Source: Sphaerisporangium sp040685555
GTDB lineage: Bacteria; Actinomycetota; Actinomycetes; Streptosporangiales; Streptosporangiaceae
Direction of reading: 5' to 3'
DNA: 64,000 nucleotides
NCBI RefSeq assembly: GCF_040685555.1
Contig: NZ_JBFBIK010000027.1
Coordinates: 9,353 to 73,352, forward strand
The translations under genes were made by a program, and so were the position numbers. Positions within the stretch are counted from its first letter, which is position 1. The number at the start of each line of letters is the position of its first letter. Positions 52,419 through 61,075 of the stretch are shown one piece after another. The notes under the pieces were generated by a model. It did not search any database and had not been told where the DNA came from. It saw nothing but the letters and a program-made list of their open reading frames with translations.

Positions 52419-53393
52419 TCAGGGGCTCAGACGGTGCAGGTCGCGCGGGAACAGGGTGGTCTGGCGGACGTTGGCCGCGCCCGTCAGGCGTGAGGTCCAG
52501 CGTTCCAGCCCGATCGCGAAGCCGCCGTGGGGCGGCATGCCGTGTGCGAAGGCGGCCAGGTATCCCTCGTAGGCCTTCGGGTCCTCGCCCCGGGCGGCCA
52601 GCGCGTCCAGGTAGTCGGCGTGACGGTGCAGCCGCTGGCCTCCCGTGACCAGCTCCAGCCCCCTGAAGAGCAGGTCGAAGCTGCGGGAGTACTCGGGTCG
52701 CTCGGGGTCGGGATGGGTGTAGAACGGGCGCTTCACCATGGGATATCCCGTGACGAACAGGAACTCCGAGCCGTGCTCGCGCAGGGCCCACTCGCCGAGC
52801 CAGCGTTCATGGGACGGTGCGAGGTCGGGCTCGCCGCGCGGGTCCTCCCCGGTGTGCCGGGCCAGGAGCTCCTGCGCGTCCGCGAAATGGATCGACGGGA
52901 TCTCCTCAGGCACGCTCGGCAGGCCGATCTCCAGCAGGGCGGTGGCGGTCGCGGCCCGTTCGGCGACGGCCGCGTGCATGCCGGCCACCGCCTTGGTGAG
53001 CACGGCCATGACGTCGCGGTGGTGGCCGATGAAGCCCAGCTCGGCGTCCAGGCTCGTGTACTGGGCGAGGTGCCTGGCCGTGTCGTGCGGCTCGGCCCGG
53101 AAGACCGGTCCCACCTCGTACACCCGCTCGAACACCCCCACCAGCGCCTGCTTGAAGAACTGTGGCGACTGCGCCAGGAAGGCGGGCCTGCCGAAGTAGT
53201 CGATGCCGAACACGTTGGCGCCCGACTCCGTGGCCGAGGCCACGATCTTGGGCGTGGACGTCTCGACGAAGCCCAGCCCGTCGAGCGTGGCCCGGAACCC
53301 GGCCACACCCGCGGCGGCGATCTCGAACGGGGCCCGGAGGCCGTGGCGGCCGACGTGCCCGGGCAGGTCGGCGGCGAGAACTCGTGAGATCAT
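52419..53393 (-). CDS. Aspartyl-tRNA synthetase-like protein lacking the anticodon-binding domain
   Basis: A 324-residue class II synthetase. The first 15 residues, MISRVLAADLPGHVGRH, match the N-terminus of archaeal-type AspRS, but the OB-fold anticodon-binding domain of about 100 residues that should follow is absent. The sequence jumps to the catalytic domain at RAPFEIAAAGVAGFRATLDG. The core is otherwise whole: TSTPKIVASATESGANVFGI, QSPQFFKQALVGVFERVYEV (motif 2 region), PVFRAEPHDTARHLAQYTSL and GMPPHGGFAIGLERWTSRLT (motif 3). Intact relatives are about 420-430 residues. The ATG at 53393 has GCAGGAG. A T-box leader lies upstream. It may have lost tRNA recognition while keeping amino-acid activation; annotation as a full AspRS would be misleading. 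Confidence 0.82.
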   Translation of the reverse strand: MISRVLAADLPGHVGRHGLRAPFEIAAAGVAGFRATLDGLGFVETSTPKIVASATESGANVFGIDYFGRPAFLAQSPQFFKQALVGVFERVYEVGPVFRAEPHDTARHLAQYTSLDAELGFIGHHRDVMAVLTKAVAGMHAAVAERAATATALLEIGLPSVPEEIPSIHFADAQELLARHTGEDPRGEPDLAPSHERWLGEWALREHGSEFLFVTGYPMVKRPFYTHPDPERPEYSRSFDLLFRGLELVTGGQRLHRHADYLDALAARGEDPKAYEGYLAAFAHGMPPHGGFAIGLERWTSRLTGAANVRQTTLFPRDLHRLSP

Positions 53394-53424
53394 TTCACAC
53401 TCCTGCGGGAATATGAGCGATCCC

Positions 53425-53680
53425 TTGGGAGCGCGGGGGAGAAGGGGACTCCCGGTGCCACCGCGCTTTCGCCGCCGCCTGGGCGGCGGCCTCGAACGGC
53501 CCGATGACGGGGGCCGGCCGACGGGGCATTGGGCGATCTTCGCCGTTCCTCCCCGCACTCAGGAGGGTCTTCACCCGGGACGCGAGACCGCCTTCACAGC
53601 TGCCGGCGGTTCTCTTGACTCGCGCGACCCCGGAGCTACTTGGCTCCTTCGACGTGTTGCGCGAAATTCTATCTCCTTGA
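53425..53680 (-). promoter_or_regulatory. T-box riboswitch candidate with GAC (Asp) specifier
   Basis: Reading the minus strand, the T-box core GGTGGCACCG is at 53453-53462, preceded by AAAGCGC. Stem I features are further upstream: AGTAG at 53636-53640, an AGAGAACCGCC/GGCGGT hairpin near 53600, and a specifier-loop-like GTGAAGACCCTCCTGAG with GAC at 53567-53569, the aspartate codon. A GGGAG/CTCCC hairpin (53427-53453) after the core could be the terminator or sequester helix. Asp specificity agrees with the AspRS-like gene downstream. Folding was not computed. Confidence 0.65.
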
Positions 53681-53835
53681 TCAGCGCGGGGTCATGCACC
53701 CCGGTGACAGGTGCGCTTCTTCGTGAACCGCCGCTTAGGGGGAGCCTGCGGTTCGACTGAGGGGCGCCAGTGGGGTCTCCCTGAGTGAGATGCGGTGTTT
53801 GTCTTGAATTAGGGAAAACGCGGGGAAGGAACGGC

Positions 53836-54141
53836 ATGGACGCGATCATCGTCAAGGAGGCGGCCGGCGGCATCACTTCTGAGGTCACCGACGAGGGGAC
53901 CAAACTGCTGCGGCTGCGTGACCATCTGACCGGTCTCGGCGTGGACGCCGACCTCCGGGCGAGCATGCCCGCGCTGCTCGTGCACCGCCCGGACGTGGGC
54001 CTGCCGTTGTGGGTCTTCGTGGGGTACGGCGGCGCCTACTACTCCTGGCAGTCCGCCGAGAAGCGGCACCCGGTGGCCGACGCCGAGGGCGCCGCGCTCG
54101 TGCTCGCCGACTACGTCAGCGGAAGGGTCTTCTCGGCCTGA
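53836..54141 (+). CDS. Small hypothetical actinobacterial protein
   Basis: A 101-residue protein: LRLRDHLTGLGVDADLRASM, PALLVHRPDVGLPLWVFVGY and YYSWQSAEKRHPVADAEGAA. This texture is common in small streptosporangial proteins of unknown role. GGGAAGG precedes the ATG. It is 102 bases upstream of recQ but not obviously linked to it. Confidence 0.7.
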   Translation: MDAIIVKEAAGGITSEVTDEGTKLLRLRDHLTGLGVDADLRASMPALLVHRPDVGLPLWVFVGYGGAYYSWQSAEKRHPVADAEGAALVLADYVSGRVFSA

Positions 54142-54243
54142 ACACGACGGGCCGGAGACTCCGCCCTGTGGACGGCGGAACCCGTGTCCACAGGACGCCT
54201 CGTACCGCCCGTCAGGGCCGGTGGAAGCTCGTAGACTGACGCG

Positions 54244-56073
54244 ATGACCTCCCCCGACAGCGGCCTCGAGGCGAGCGACGCCCTGCGCGTGCTCAACCGC
54301 GTTTTCGGCTACAAGTCGTTCCGCGAAGGCCAGCAGGAGATCATCGACCACGTCGTCGCCGGTCGCGACGCGCTCGTGCTCATGCCGACGGGCGGCGGCA
54401 AGTCGCTGTGCTACCAGATCCCCGCGCTGGTGCGCGAGGGCGTCGGCGTCGTCGTCTCACCTCTGATCGCCCTCATGCAAGACCAGGTCCACGCTCTCAC
54501 GGCACTCGGCGTGCGCGCGGGGTTCCTCAACTCCACGCAAGATCCCGACGAGCGGCGGCGGGTCGAGTCGGCCTTCGTCGCGGGCGAGCTCGACCTGCTC
54601 TATCTCGCGCCCGAGCGCCTGCGCGTCGACTCGACGCTGCGGCTGCTCGATCGGGGCAAGATCTCCCTGTTCGCGATCGACGAGGCTCACTGCGTGGCGC
54701 AGTGGGGCCACGACTTCAGGCCCGACTACCTGGCCCTTTCCATGCTGCACGAGCGCTGGCCCGACGTTCCGCGCATCGCGCTCACCGCCACCGCCACCGA
54801 GGCCACCCACGCCGAGATCGCCGCCCGGCTCAACCTTCAGGAAGCACGCCATTTCGTGGCGAGCTTCGACCGCCCCAACATCCAATACCGCATCGCGCCC
54901 AAGAGCGAGCCCAGGCGCCAGCTGATCAAGTTGCTGCGCGACGAGCACCCCGGCGACGCCGGCATCGTCTACTGCCTGTCGCGGGCCTCCGTCGACAAGA
55001 CCGCCGAGTTCCTCGTCCAGAACGGCATCCCCGCGCTGCCCTACCACGCGGGGCTCGACGCGCGCACCCGTGCCGCGAACCAGTCGCGCTTCCTGCGTGA
55101 GGACGGCATCGTCATGGTCGCGACCATCGCCTTCGGCATGGGCATCGACAAACCCGACGTGCGCTTCGTCGCCCACCTCGACCTGCCCAAGTCCATCGAG
55201 GGCTACTACCAGGAGACGGGCCGCGCCGGGCGCGACGGCCTCCCCTCCACCGCCTGGCTGGCCTACGGACTGCAAGACGTGGTGCAGCAGCGCAAGATGA
55301 TCGACACCTCCGAGGGCGACGACGCCCACCGCCGCCGCCTCGGCGGCCACCTCGACGCCATGCTGGCGCTCTGCGAGACGGTCGAGTGCCGCCGCGTGCG
55401 GCTCCTCGCGTACTTCGGGCAGCAGAGCGGCACCTGCGGCAACTGCGACACGTGCCTGTCGCCGCCGGAGTCGTGGGACGGCACGATCGCCGCCCAGAAG
55501 CTCCTGTCCACCGTGGTCCGCCTCGCGCGCGAGCGGCGCCAGAAGTTCGGCGCGGGCCAGATCATCGACATCCTGCTCGGCAAGAAGACCCCCAAGGTCG
55601 TCCAGTTCGAGCACGACTCCCTGACCGTGTTCGGCATCGGCACCGAGCTGAGCGAGGTCGAGTGGCGCGGCGTGGTGCGCCAGCTCCTGGCCCAGGGCCT
55701 TCTCGGGGTCGAGGGCGACTACGGCACGCTCGTGCTCACCGAGGCGAGCGGCGAGGTGCTGGGCCGGCGGCGCGAGGTGCTGCTGCGCCGCGAGCCCGAG
55801 CGTCCGGCCAAGGCCGCCAAGACCCGTCGCACGACCCCCTCCGCCGAGCTGCCAGAGGAGGCCGTGCCGGTCTTCGAACGGCTCCGTGCCTGGCGGGCCG
55901 CCACCGCCAAGGAGCAGGGCGTGCCCGCCTACGTCATCTTCCACGACGCGACCCTGCGCGAGATCGCGACAGGGGCACCGTCGTCGCTGGCCGAGCTGGG
56001 CAAGGTGAGCGGTGTCGGCGAGAACAAACTGGCGAAGTACGGCCAGCAGATCTTGGACACCCTCGCCGCCTGA
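54244..56073 (+). CDS. recQ: ATP-dependent DNA helicase RecQ
   Basis: A 609-residue 3'-5' DNA helicase. Helicase domain: motif 0 YKSFREGQQEIIDHVVAG, Walker A MPTGGGKSLCYQIPAL, DEAH-type AIDEAHCVAQWGHDFRPDYL and motif VI QETGRAGRDGLPSTAWL. The RecQ-C zinc cysteines are in CGNCDTC with an upstream Cys, then the winged helix. A C-terminal HRDC domain begins FERLRAWRAATAKEQGVPAY. Cytosolic, acting in recombination repair; length and domain order are standard. Confidence 0.96.
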   Translation: MTSPDSGLEASDALRVLNRVFGYKSFREGQQEIIDHVVAGRDALVLMPTGGGKSLCYQIPALVREGVGVVVSPLIALMQDQVHALTALGVRAGFLNSTQDPDERRRVESAFVAGELDLLYLAPERLRVDSTLRLLDRGKISLFAIDEAHCVAQWGHDFRPDYLALSMLHERWPDVPRIALTATATEATHAEIAARLNLQEARHFVASFDRPNIQYRIAPKSEPRRQLIKLLRDEHPGDAGIVYCLSRASVDKTAEFLVQNGIPALPYHAGLDARTRAANQSRFLREDGIVMVATIAFGMGIDKPDVRFVAHLDLPKSIEGYYQETGRAGRDGLPSTAWLAYGLQDVVQQRKMIDTSEGDDAHRRRLGGHLDAMLALCETVECRRVRLLAYFGQQSGTCGNCDTCLSPPESWDGTIAAQKLLSTVVRLARERRQKFGAGQIIDILLGKKTPKVVQFEHDSLTVFGIGTELSEVEWRGVVRQLLAQGLLGVEGDYGTLVLTEASGEVLGRRREVLLRREPERPAKAAKTRRTTPSAELPEEAVPVFERLRAWRAATAKEQGVPAYVIFHDATLREIATGAPSSLAELGKVSGVGENKLAKYGQQILDTLAA

Positions 56074-56123
56074 CCGGTCAGAGCGTCATCGGGAGGTCCT
56101 TCACGGGCGAAGGTCCTCGCGAT

Positions 56124-56140
56124 GCGGCCTGCGAGGCCGC
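56124..56140. terminator. Short hairpin in the convergent gap after recQ
   Basis: GCGGCCT and AGGCCGC form a 7-bp stem with a three-base loop in the short gap between recQ and the converging TauE gene. Weak but in the right place. Confidence 0.45.
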
Positions 56141-56147
56141 TACCTGG

Positions 56148-57134
56148 TCACTCGTCGGTCTTCCTGACTACGGCTGGTTCCTCGCCGCCCGCGGTGGCCG
56201 GCGTCCAGGGGAGCGCGGGCAGGCCGTGCCGGGTGCGCAGGACCATCCAGAAGAGCGGGGCCGCGAGCAGGACGCAGGCGAGCACCCAGGTGGTGACGGT
56301 GTTGCTGACGCCGAACATCTTCAGCGCCGAGGCGAGCAGCACGAACGCCAGCACCCGGCGGATGAGCCCGCCCGGGGCGCGGGAGGAGATCCGCGAGCCG
56401 ATGTAGACGCCGGGGACCGAACCGACCAGCAGCGCGGCGGTGACCGAGAGCTTGAAGTCGCCGAACAGCAGGTGGCCGAACGCGGCGGACATGACGAGCG
56501 GCACCGCCTGGACCAGGTCGGTGCCGACGAGCTGGTTGGCCTTGAGCCGAGGGTAAACGGCCAGGAGGGCCACGATGATCAGCGAGCCGGAGCCGACGGA
56601 GGTCATGCCGACCACGAGCCCGCCGACGATCCCGATCAGGACGGTCGGGATCGGGCGTATGGAGACGGAGGGCAGGCCGGTCGCCGCGGGCTCGCCCGGC
56701 TCGGCGGTACGGCGGCCGGTCGCCGCGGTACGGCCTTCGGCCCGGTCTTTCATCGCGAGATAGCCCCGTATGGCGAGGCCGGTCGCGGCGATCACGAGGG
56801 CGACGCCCAGGGCCTTCTGGATCACCTCCTGGACGTCCTTGCCGTCGCCGAACGCCCTGGCGAGCAGCACGCCGCAGAACGCCGCCGGGATGGATCCCAC
56901 GCATAACCAGCGGACCAGCTTGAGGTTGACGGTCCCGTGCCGCAGATGGACCAGGCTGCCCACCGGTTTCATCACCGCCGCCGCCACGAGATCGCTGGAG
57001 ACCGCGGCGAGCGGTGGGACGCCGAAGAAGGTGACCAGCATGGGCGTCATCAGAGCGCCGCCGCCCATGCCGGTCAGCCCGACGACGATGGCGACCAGGA
57101 AGGACCCGATCGCCATGGTGTAGTCGAAATCCAC
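56148..57134 (-). CDS. TauE/SafE family sulfite/anion exporter
   Basis: A 328-residue membrane permease with about eight helices. The family hallmark appears twice: SFLVAIVVGLTGMGGGALMT at the start and LIGIVGGLVVGMTSVGSGSL after a cytosolic loop with basic residues (about 145-175). Such proteins move sulfite, sulfoacetate or other small anions. It is alone on its transcript. A 7-bp hairpin lies at its convergent 3' end. Confidence 0.9.
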   Translation of the reverse strand: MDFDYTMAIGSFLVAIVVGLTGMGGGALMTPMLVTFFGVPPLAAVSSDLVAAAVMKPVGSLVHLRHGTVNLKLVRWLCVGSIPAAFCGVLLARAFGDGKDVQEVIQKALGVALVIAATGLAIRGYLAMKDRAEGRTAATGRRTAEPGEPAATGLPSVSIRPIPTVLIGIVGGLVVGMTSVGSGSLIIVALLAVYPRLKANQLVGTDLVQAVPLVMSAAFGHLLFGDFKLSVTAALLVGSVPGVYIGSRISSRAPGGLIRRVLAFVLLASALKMFGVSNTVTTWVLACVLLAAPLFWMVLRTRHGLPALPWTPATAGGEEPAVVRKTDE

Positions 57135-57196
57135 CCAGTCAACCTATCGAATCCCTAGGAAAAGGGGCTATCCCCTCCCCCTTCTCCGGAACGGCA

Positions 57197-57223
57197 GCAG
57201 GGCCGCGCGGAACGCGGCCCTGC
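57197..57223 (-). terminator. Terminator after the epoxide-hydrolase-like gene
   Basis: GCAGGGCCGCG (57197-57207) pairs perfectly with CGCGGCCCTGC (57213-57223) around a five-base loop, 14 bases past the hydrolase stop. Confidence 0.85.
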
Positions 57224-57236
57224 GGCGAGAAGGGTG

Positions 57237-58289
57237 TTACCGGACGCAGCCGGCGAGCTCGGGCCGCTGGGGCGGGGTGTTCTGGGCGCCGAAGAACAGG
57301 TTGGCGCAGTCGGCGAGGAAGGTCGGGTTCTCCTCGGGGACGTAGTGACCGGCGTCGGGGGCCACGACCGGGCGGACGTCGTCGGCGACCTGGTCGAACG
57401 AGTCGGCCACACCGGTCCCGAAGGAGTACTGCCCGCCGATCGCCAGCACCGGCATGCCCAGCCGGCTGGAGGCGTGCGCCTGGTTGTTCACGGCGTCCGC
57501 GGCGAACGCCCGGTAGTACTCGTACCCCGCGTGGCGCCTCGCCGGGTTGGCGTAGGCCTTGTAGTAGGCCTCGCGGTCGATGCCCTGCCCGTTGTGGCTG
57601 AAGTTGTACATCATGCCGAGGTAGGTGCTGACGTCGGCGTTGTCCATGATCGTCTCGGGGATCGGTGCCGGGGACATGTTGAACCGGAAGTGCCAGCTGA
57701 GCCCGTAGAGGTCTTCCAGGCCGAAGCCGGGGAGCGGTGACTCGATCACGGCGAACCGCGTTACCTCGTTGGGGTAGTCGCGTGCGTACGGGTAGGCGAT
57801 CAGGGTGCCGAGGTCGTGGCCGAGCAGCTCCACCTGCGTGAAGCCCAGCTTGTGGACGGCCTCGCGGATCCGCTGCGCGGTGGTGACCTTGTCGAAGCCG
57901 CCGGTGGGGATGGAGGAGTCGCCGAGGCCCGGAAGGTCGAAGGCGATCACCGTGTGCTGGGTGGCGAGCGCGGGCATCACCTGGCGCCACATCAGCCAGG
58001 TGGACGGCCAGCCGTGCAGGAGCACGAGGGCCGGGCCGGACCCGCCCTTGACGTAGTGGAGGGTGCCGCCGTCCACGGTCACCTTGCCGTGGGTGAAGCC
58101 AGGGGCGAACCTGGCGGGGCCTACGGAGGGCTCGGAGGGCATGGCGCTCGCGCCGGCGCCGGCGGTGGTGGTGATCAGACCCACCACCAGGGCGACGGCC
58201 GTGCTGAAGACGGCTCGCCTCAGTCTCCTCGCGCTGAATCGTCTCGCCGGTCGCGCGGCTGCGTGCAAGGTCGTTTCGTCGTGCGGCAT
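57237..58289 (-). CDS. Secreted alpha/beta hydrolase, epoxide-hydrolase-like
   Basis: A 350-residue exported hydrolase. A long twin-basic-looking N-terminus (RRFSARRLRR) precedes a hydrophobic core ending near ASAMPSEP; Sec or Tat export is possible. The HGxP motif LLHGWPSTWLMWRQVMPALA, nucleophile loop LLGHDLGTLIAYPYARDYPN with Asp, and terminal DAGHYVPEENP with His fit epoxide hydrolases or haloalkane dehalogenases, not Ser esterases. The ATG at 58289 has AAAGGGA upstream; a few more in-frame codons are possible. The gene is monocistronic. Confidence 0.88.
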   Translation of the reverse strand: MPHDETTLHAAARPARRFSARRLRRAVFSTAVALVVGLITTTAGAGASAMPSEPSVGPARFAPGFTHGKVTVDGGTLHYVKGGSGPALVLLHGWPSTWLMWRQVMPALATQHTVIAFDLPGLGDSSIPTGGFDKVTTAQRIREAVHKLGFTQVELLGHDLGTLIAYPYARDYPNEVTRFAVIESPLPGFGLEDLYGLSWHFRFNMSPAPIPETIMDNADVSTYLGMMYNFSHNGQGIDREAYYKAYANPARRHAGYEYYRAFAADAVNNQAHASSRLGMPVLAIGGQYSFGTGVADSFDQVADDVRPVVAPDAGHYVPEENPTFLADCANLFFGAQNTPPQRPELAGCVR

Positions 58290-58486
58290 ATCGAAAGTCC
58301 CTTTCCATGAGCAGAGAACCACGGGATGACCCGCCTTTTCAGCGGCATGATTCCTTCTCCGCTTCGCGGCGGATCAGTGATCGGCGTACACGGCGGAAGC
58401 GTCGTTCGGAGCGGTGCCGGCCAAGGCGGGTGATCGCCGACGTGGTCGAACGAAGCTTGTACGACCCGAGATGCCGCCGTCTTCTT

Positions 58487-58521
58487 CCAAAATGCTTTTA
58501 CCAAGCTAACGGACATTTTGG
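58487..58521. promoter_or_regulatory. Inverted repeat CCAAAATG/CATTTTGG in a gene-free gap
   Basis: Eight-base perfect arms (58487-58494, 58514-58521) with a 19-base spacer, in an AT-rich patch of the 340-base gap between the divergent hydrolase and the next gene. No ORF is supportable in the gap. It may be a regulatory site; evidence is symmetry and composition alone. Confidence 0.4.
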
Positions 58522-58628
58522 CGCGTTCCCCTGTCAGGACGAAAACGGATAAATCGCTATATTTGCTATGCGTTCGGGCAATCCAGGGGACTGTCACGCC
58601 AGGCGCTGGACGCGTGCGGCGGCCACCG

Positions 58629-59090
58629 ATGGCGGGTGAGAACGTCCTCGACATCGGGCGCGGTCAACCCGCGCCAGGTGAGCGGGTCCGACGCGGCCGC
58701 ATTATCTTGGGAGAGGTGGAAGAAAACCGGGCACGGCGGGTCGTCGACGCGTTGCGCGAGCGTGGCATGGACGGCCACCTGGCGAGGGTCGGCATCGACC
58801 AGTTCGGCATACGGATCTCACTGCCCGGCGGGCGTGAGGCCGAGTGGGACACCGACGGCACCGCGGGCCTCGAAGCCCAGGTGATGCGCGACGGCATGCT
58901 CGTCGGCTTCGTGCCCATGATCGAGGGCTCGGAGGACTTCGACGAGCAGCAGGTCGTCGACGCCATCGCGCGAACCGACTACGACCAGCCCATCGCCCGT
59001 CAACGCCCGGTCGCCCCGCCGCCGGGCCCGCCCTTGCCCCGCGCCGGCGGCCTCTTCCGCCGTTTCCTCGACGGCTTCCGCTACCGCTGA
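58629..59090 (+). CDS. Small hypothetical protein
   Basis: A protein of about 153 residues: RARRVVDALRERGMDGHLAR, IDQFGIRISLPGGREAEWDT, MVGFVPMIEGSEDFDEQQVV (approximate wording of LVGFVPMIEGSEDFDE) and a Pro-rich tail ending in GLFRRFLDGFRYR. No family was recognised. The ATG at 58629 has a poor ribosome-binding site and its first 25 residues are weak; a GTG at 58716 with GGGAG close by is an alternative. Cytosolic by appearance. Confidence 0.6.
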   Translation: MAGENVLDIGRGQPAPGERVRRGRIILGEVEENRARRVVDALRERGMDGHLARVGIDQFGIRISLPGGREAEWDTDGTAGLEAQVMRDGMLVGFVPMIEGSEDFDEQQVVDAIARTDYDQPIARQRPVAPPPGPPLPRAGGLFRRFLDGFRYR

Positions 59091-59125
59091 TCCACTATCC
59101 CGGCGTCGGTAGAGAAGGAGTGGCG

Positions 59126-59536
59126 ATGGTAGACGTACGTCCCCGTGGAAATCGGTTTGCGAAGGGTGCCGTGGCGGGCCTGCTGCTGGCGGTGGCGACT
59201 CTGGTGAACTACCTCGCGTGGCTCGGATGGGATCAGGAGCGGGACGTCGGGCCGGATGGCGGTGTCAGCGGTCCCTACCAGGCGTGGCAGGTGGCGGGGC
59301 TGGTGATCGTTCTCGCCGTTCTCGCCGTTACCGCGGGGTGGCGCGGGCATCCCGTCATCGGCACGCTCGCCATCGGGGGCGTCATGTGGGCGTCCTGGAC
59401 CGTCGACGCCGCGACGTCCGATGACAGCGGCCTGTGGGCCGTGGGCGCCCTGATGCTGTTCCCGGCCGTCTTCTGCGGAGTCGGGCTCGTCGCGTGGTTC
59501 GCGGCTTCCCGCAAACGCAGAGGTACGGCTCAATAG
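59126..59536 (+). CDS. Small four-helix membrane protein
   Basis: A 136-residue protein with four likely membrane helices: AVAGLLLAVATLVNYLAWLG, WQVAGLVIVLAVLAVTAGW, VIGTLAIGGVMWASWTVDAA and MLFPAVFCGVGLVAWFAASR. The strong AGAAGGAG ribosome-binding site fixes the ATG at 59126. It follows the previous gene by 35 bases and probably shares its transcript. No known family. Confidence 0.75.
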   Translation: MVDVRPRGNRFAKGAVAGLLLAVATLVNYLAWLGWDQERDVGPDGGVSGPYQAWQVAGLVIVLAVLAVTAGWRGHPVIGTLAIGGVMWASWTVDAATSDDSGLWAVGALMLFPAVFCGVGLVAWFAASRKRRGTAQ

Positions 59537-59783
59537 GCCGCTGAGGGGGTCATGTCCGATCACGAGGGTGTGACCATTCCCGAGCCGTCGCCGTATTTCC
59601 CTGACTGTGGCTGTGCTGACCTCTACCAGCTCCTGGTTGTGCTGGTTTCCTCGAACCCGAGTCCCGGCTCCAGAGGCTCGTCCGGCGGTAACTATCATCG
59701 GCACCATCGAACGCTCCCGAAGCGACTGGATACCGGTACTTCGAAGTCCTCGTCTGAGAACGGCACCTCAGGGAGAACGAACC

Positions 59784-60179
59784 ATGACAGATCGCAAGCC
59801 ACCCGGCGTCAGCTTCGAGACGTGGGTCGACAGGCAGATCCGTGAAGCGATGGAGCGGGGCGAGTTCGACAACCTGCCGGGCGCAGGCAAGCCCCTCCCC
59901 GACCGGGACAAGCCCCTCGACGAGATGTGGTGGGTCAAGCAGAAGCTGCGCCGCGAGAACGCGTCCTACCTGCCCCCGACGCTCGCCCTGCGCAAGGAGG
60001 CCGAGGACGCGCTCGACGCGGCCTCGCGTGCCGGGTCGGAGCCCGAGGTCCGGAAGATCGTGGCGGACATCAACGCGAAGATCCGCGAGGCGATCAGAAC
60101 CGGGCTCTCCGGCCCCCCGCTCAACCTGATGCCCTTCGACGTCGAACGGGTCGTACGCGAGTGGCGGCACTCAGGTTAG
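59784..60179 (+). CDS. DUF1992 (DnaJ-homologue-like) protein
   Basis: A 131-residue protein: FETWVDRQIREAMERGEFDN, LPGAGKPLPDRDKPLDEMWW, and VKQKLRRENASYLPPTLAL. This is the DUF1992 domain found beside DnaJ-like regions. AGGGAGAA precedes the ATG at 59784. Function unknown. Confidence 0.88.
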   Translation: MTDRKPPGVSFETWVDRQIREAMERGEFDNLPGAGKPLPDRDKPLDEMWWVKQKLRRENASYLPPTLALRKEAEDALDAASRAGSEPEVRKIVADINAKIREAIRTGLSGPPLNLMPFDVERVVREWRHSG

Positions 60180-60231
60180 GGAGGTCGGTGCTTAAACTCC
60201 GCGAATCGGCCGCGCCAGAGATAGGACGACG

Positions 60232-60400
60232 TTGGGTTCCGCCGTCGAGCCCTCCACGCCGCCTCGGGTGCCGTACGGGCTGACCCCGCTCGGCCGGGGG
60301 ACCGGCGAGCCGCTGGCGAGCCTGTTCGCCTGGATCCGGGGGGCACGCGAACGACATCCTCGCCGTGCGGGCCGAGTTCGACCGAGCCGGCGGAAAGTGA
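60232..60400 (+). pseudogene. HxlR-type regulator C-terminal fragment, frameshifted
   Basis: The fragment reads SAVEPSTPPRVPYGLTPLGR, then GEPLASLFAWIRG, and after one extra base in a GGGGGG run continues HANDILAVRAEFDRAGGK and a stop. This matches the C-terminal wing and helix of HxlR-family winged-helix regulators. The N-terminal DNA-binding part is absent. Broken by both truncation and frameshift. Confidence 0.7.
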
Positions 60401-60433
60401 CCTCACCGAGGTGGCGCGCCTGAACGGCCGTCC

Positions 60434-61075
60434 TCAGCCGGCGGTTCGCCGCTCGGCGTCCCGCATGGCCTCCGCGACCAGGTGGTCCTGCTGGGTTCCG
60501 GCGAGCAGTCCCGTGGCGACGCCGTCGATGTCGGCGGGGCCACGGTTCTGGCTGAGCTTCCACTTCGCCTCGATCCGCGTGATGACGACCTCCACGCCGA
60601 CGATCGCGCGTAGCTGTCCCTTGATGAAGGCTTCGGGCGCGTCGTCCACCGACCACGGCCGCGACCGGGCCGACTCGTGCTTGTCGGTGAGGCGCCGCAC
60701 CAGCGACTCGGTCCAGGCGGGGTCATCGTGCGTGACGAGCCTGCCGTACACATGCGCGGTGACGTAGTTCCAGGTCGGGACGGTACGGCCGTGCTCGCGC
60801 TTGGTGGCGTACCACGAAGGGCTGACGTACGCGTCGGGTCCCCGCACGATGACCAGGGCCTCGACGTCCGAGTCGTGACGCCATTGCTCGTTGTTCCTGG
60901 CCAGGTGGCCTAGCAGGGCGCCTTGCTCCCCGGCGGACGGGTCGAACACCAACGGGAGCAAGGTCGCCATGATCCCGCGAGGGGTCCAGGTGACCAGATC
61001 CGAGGCTCCGGAGCGATGCAGGAGTTCGTGGACGGCGTCGAGGTCCGGCGCGGCGAAGTGCTGGGGGACGTACAT
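60434..61075 (-). CDS. PaiB-family FMN-binding protein
   Basis: A 213-residue protein of the FMN-binding negative regulator PaiB family: MYVPQHFAAPDLDAVHELLH, GHLARNNEQWRHDSDVEALV, DAYVSPSWYATKREHGRTVP and TWNYVTAHVYGRLVTHDD, plus the terminal KLSQNRGPADIDGVATGL. In Bacillus PaiB affects sporulation and protease genes, but most homologs are uncharacterised and may be flavin enzymes. The ATG at 61075 has GGAG six bases upstream and fits the usual MYVP start. Confidence 0.92.
   Translation of the reverse strand: MYVPQHFAAPDLDAVHELLHRSGASDLVTWTPRGIMATLLPLVFDPSAGEQGALLGHLARNNEQWRHDSDVEALVIVRGPDAYVSPSWYATKREHGRTVPTWNYVTAHVYGRLVTHDDPAWTESLVRRLTDKHESARSRPWSVDDAPEAFIKGQLRAIVGVEVVITRIEAKWKLSQNRGPADIDGVATGLLAGTQQDHLVAEAMRDAERRTAG

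Noticed and set aside
59552..59783. Small plus-strand ORF opening MSDHEGVTIPEPSPYFPDCG as a new gene
   Set aside because: Its second half overlaps the promoter and start of the DUF1992 gene, and no ribosome-binding site or family is seen.
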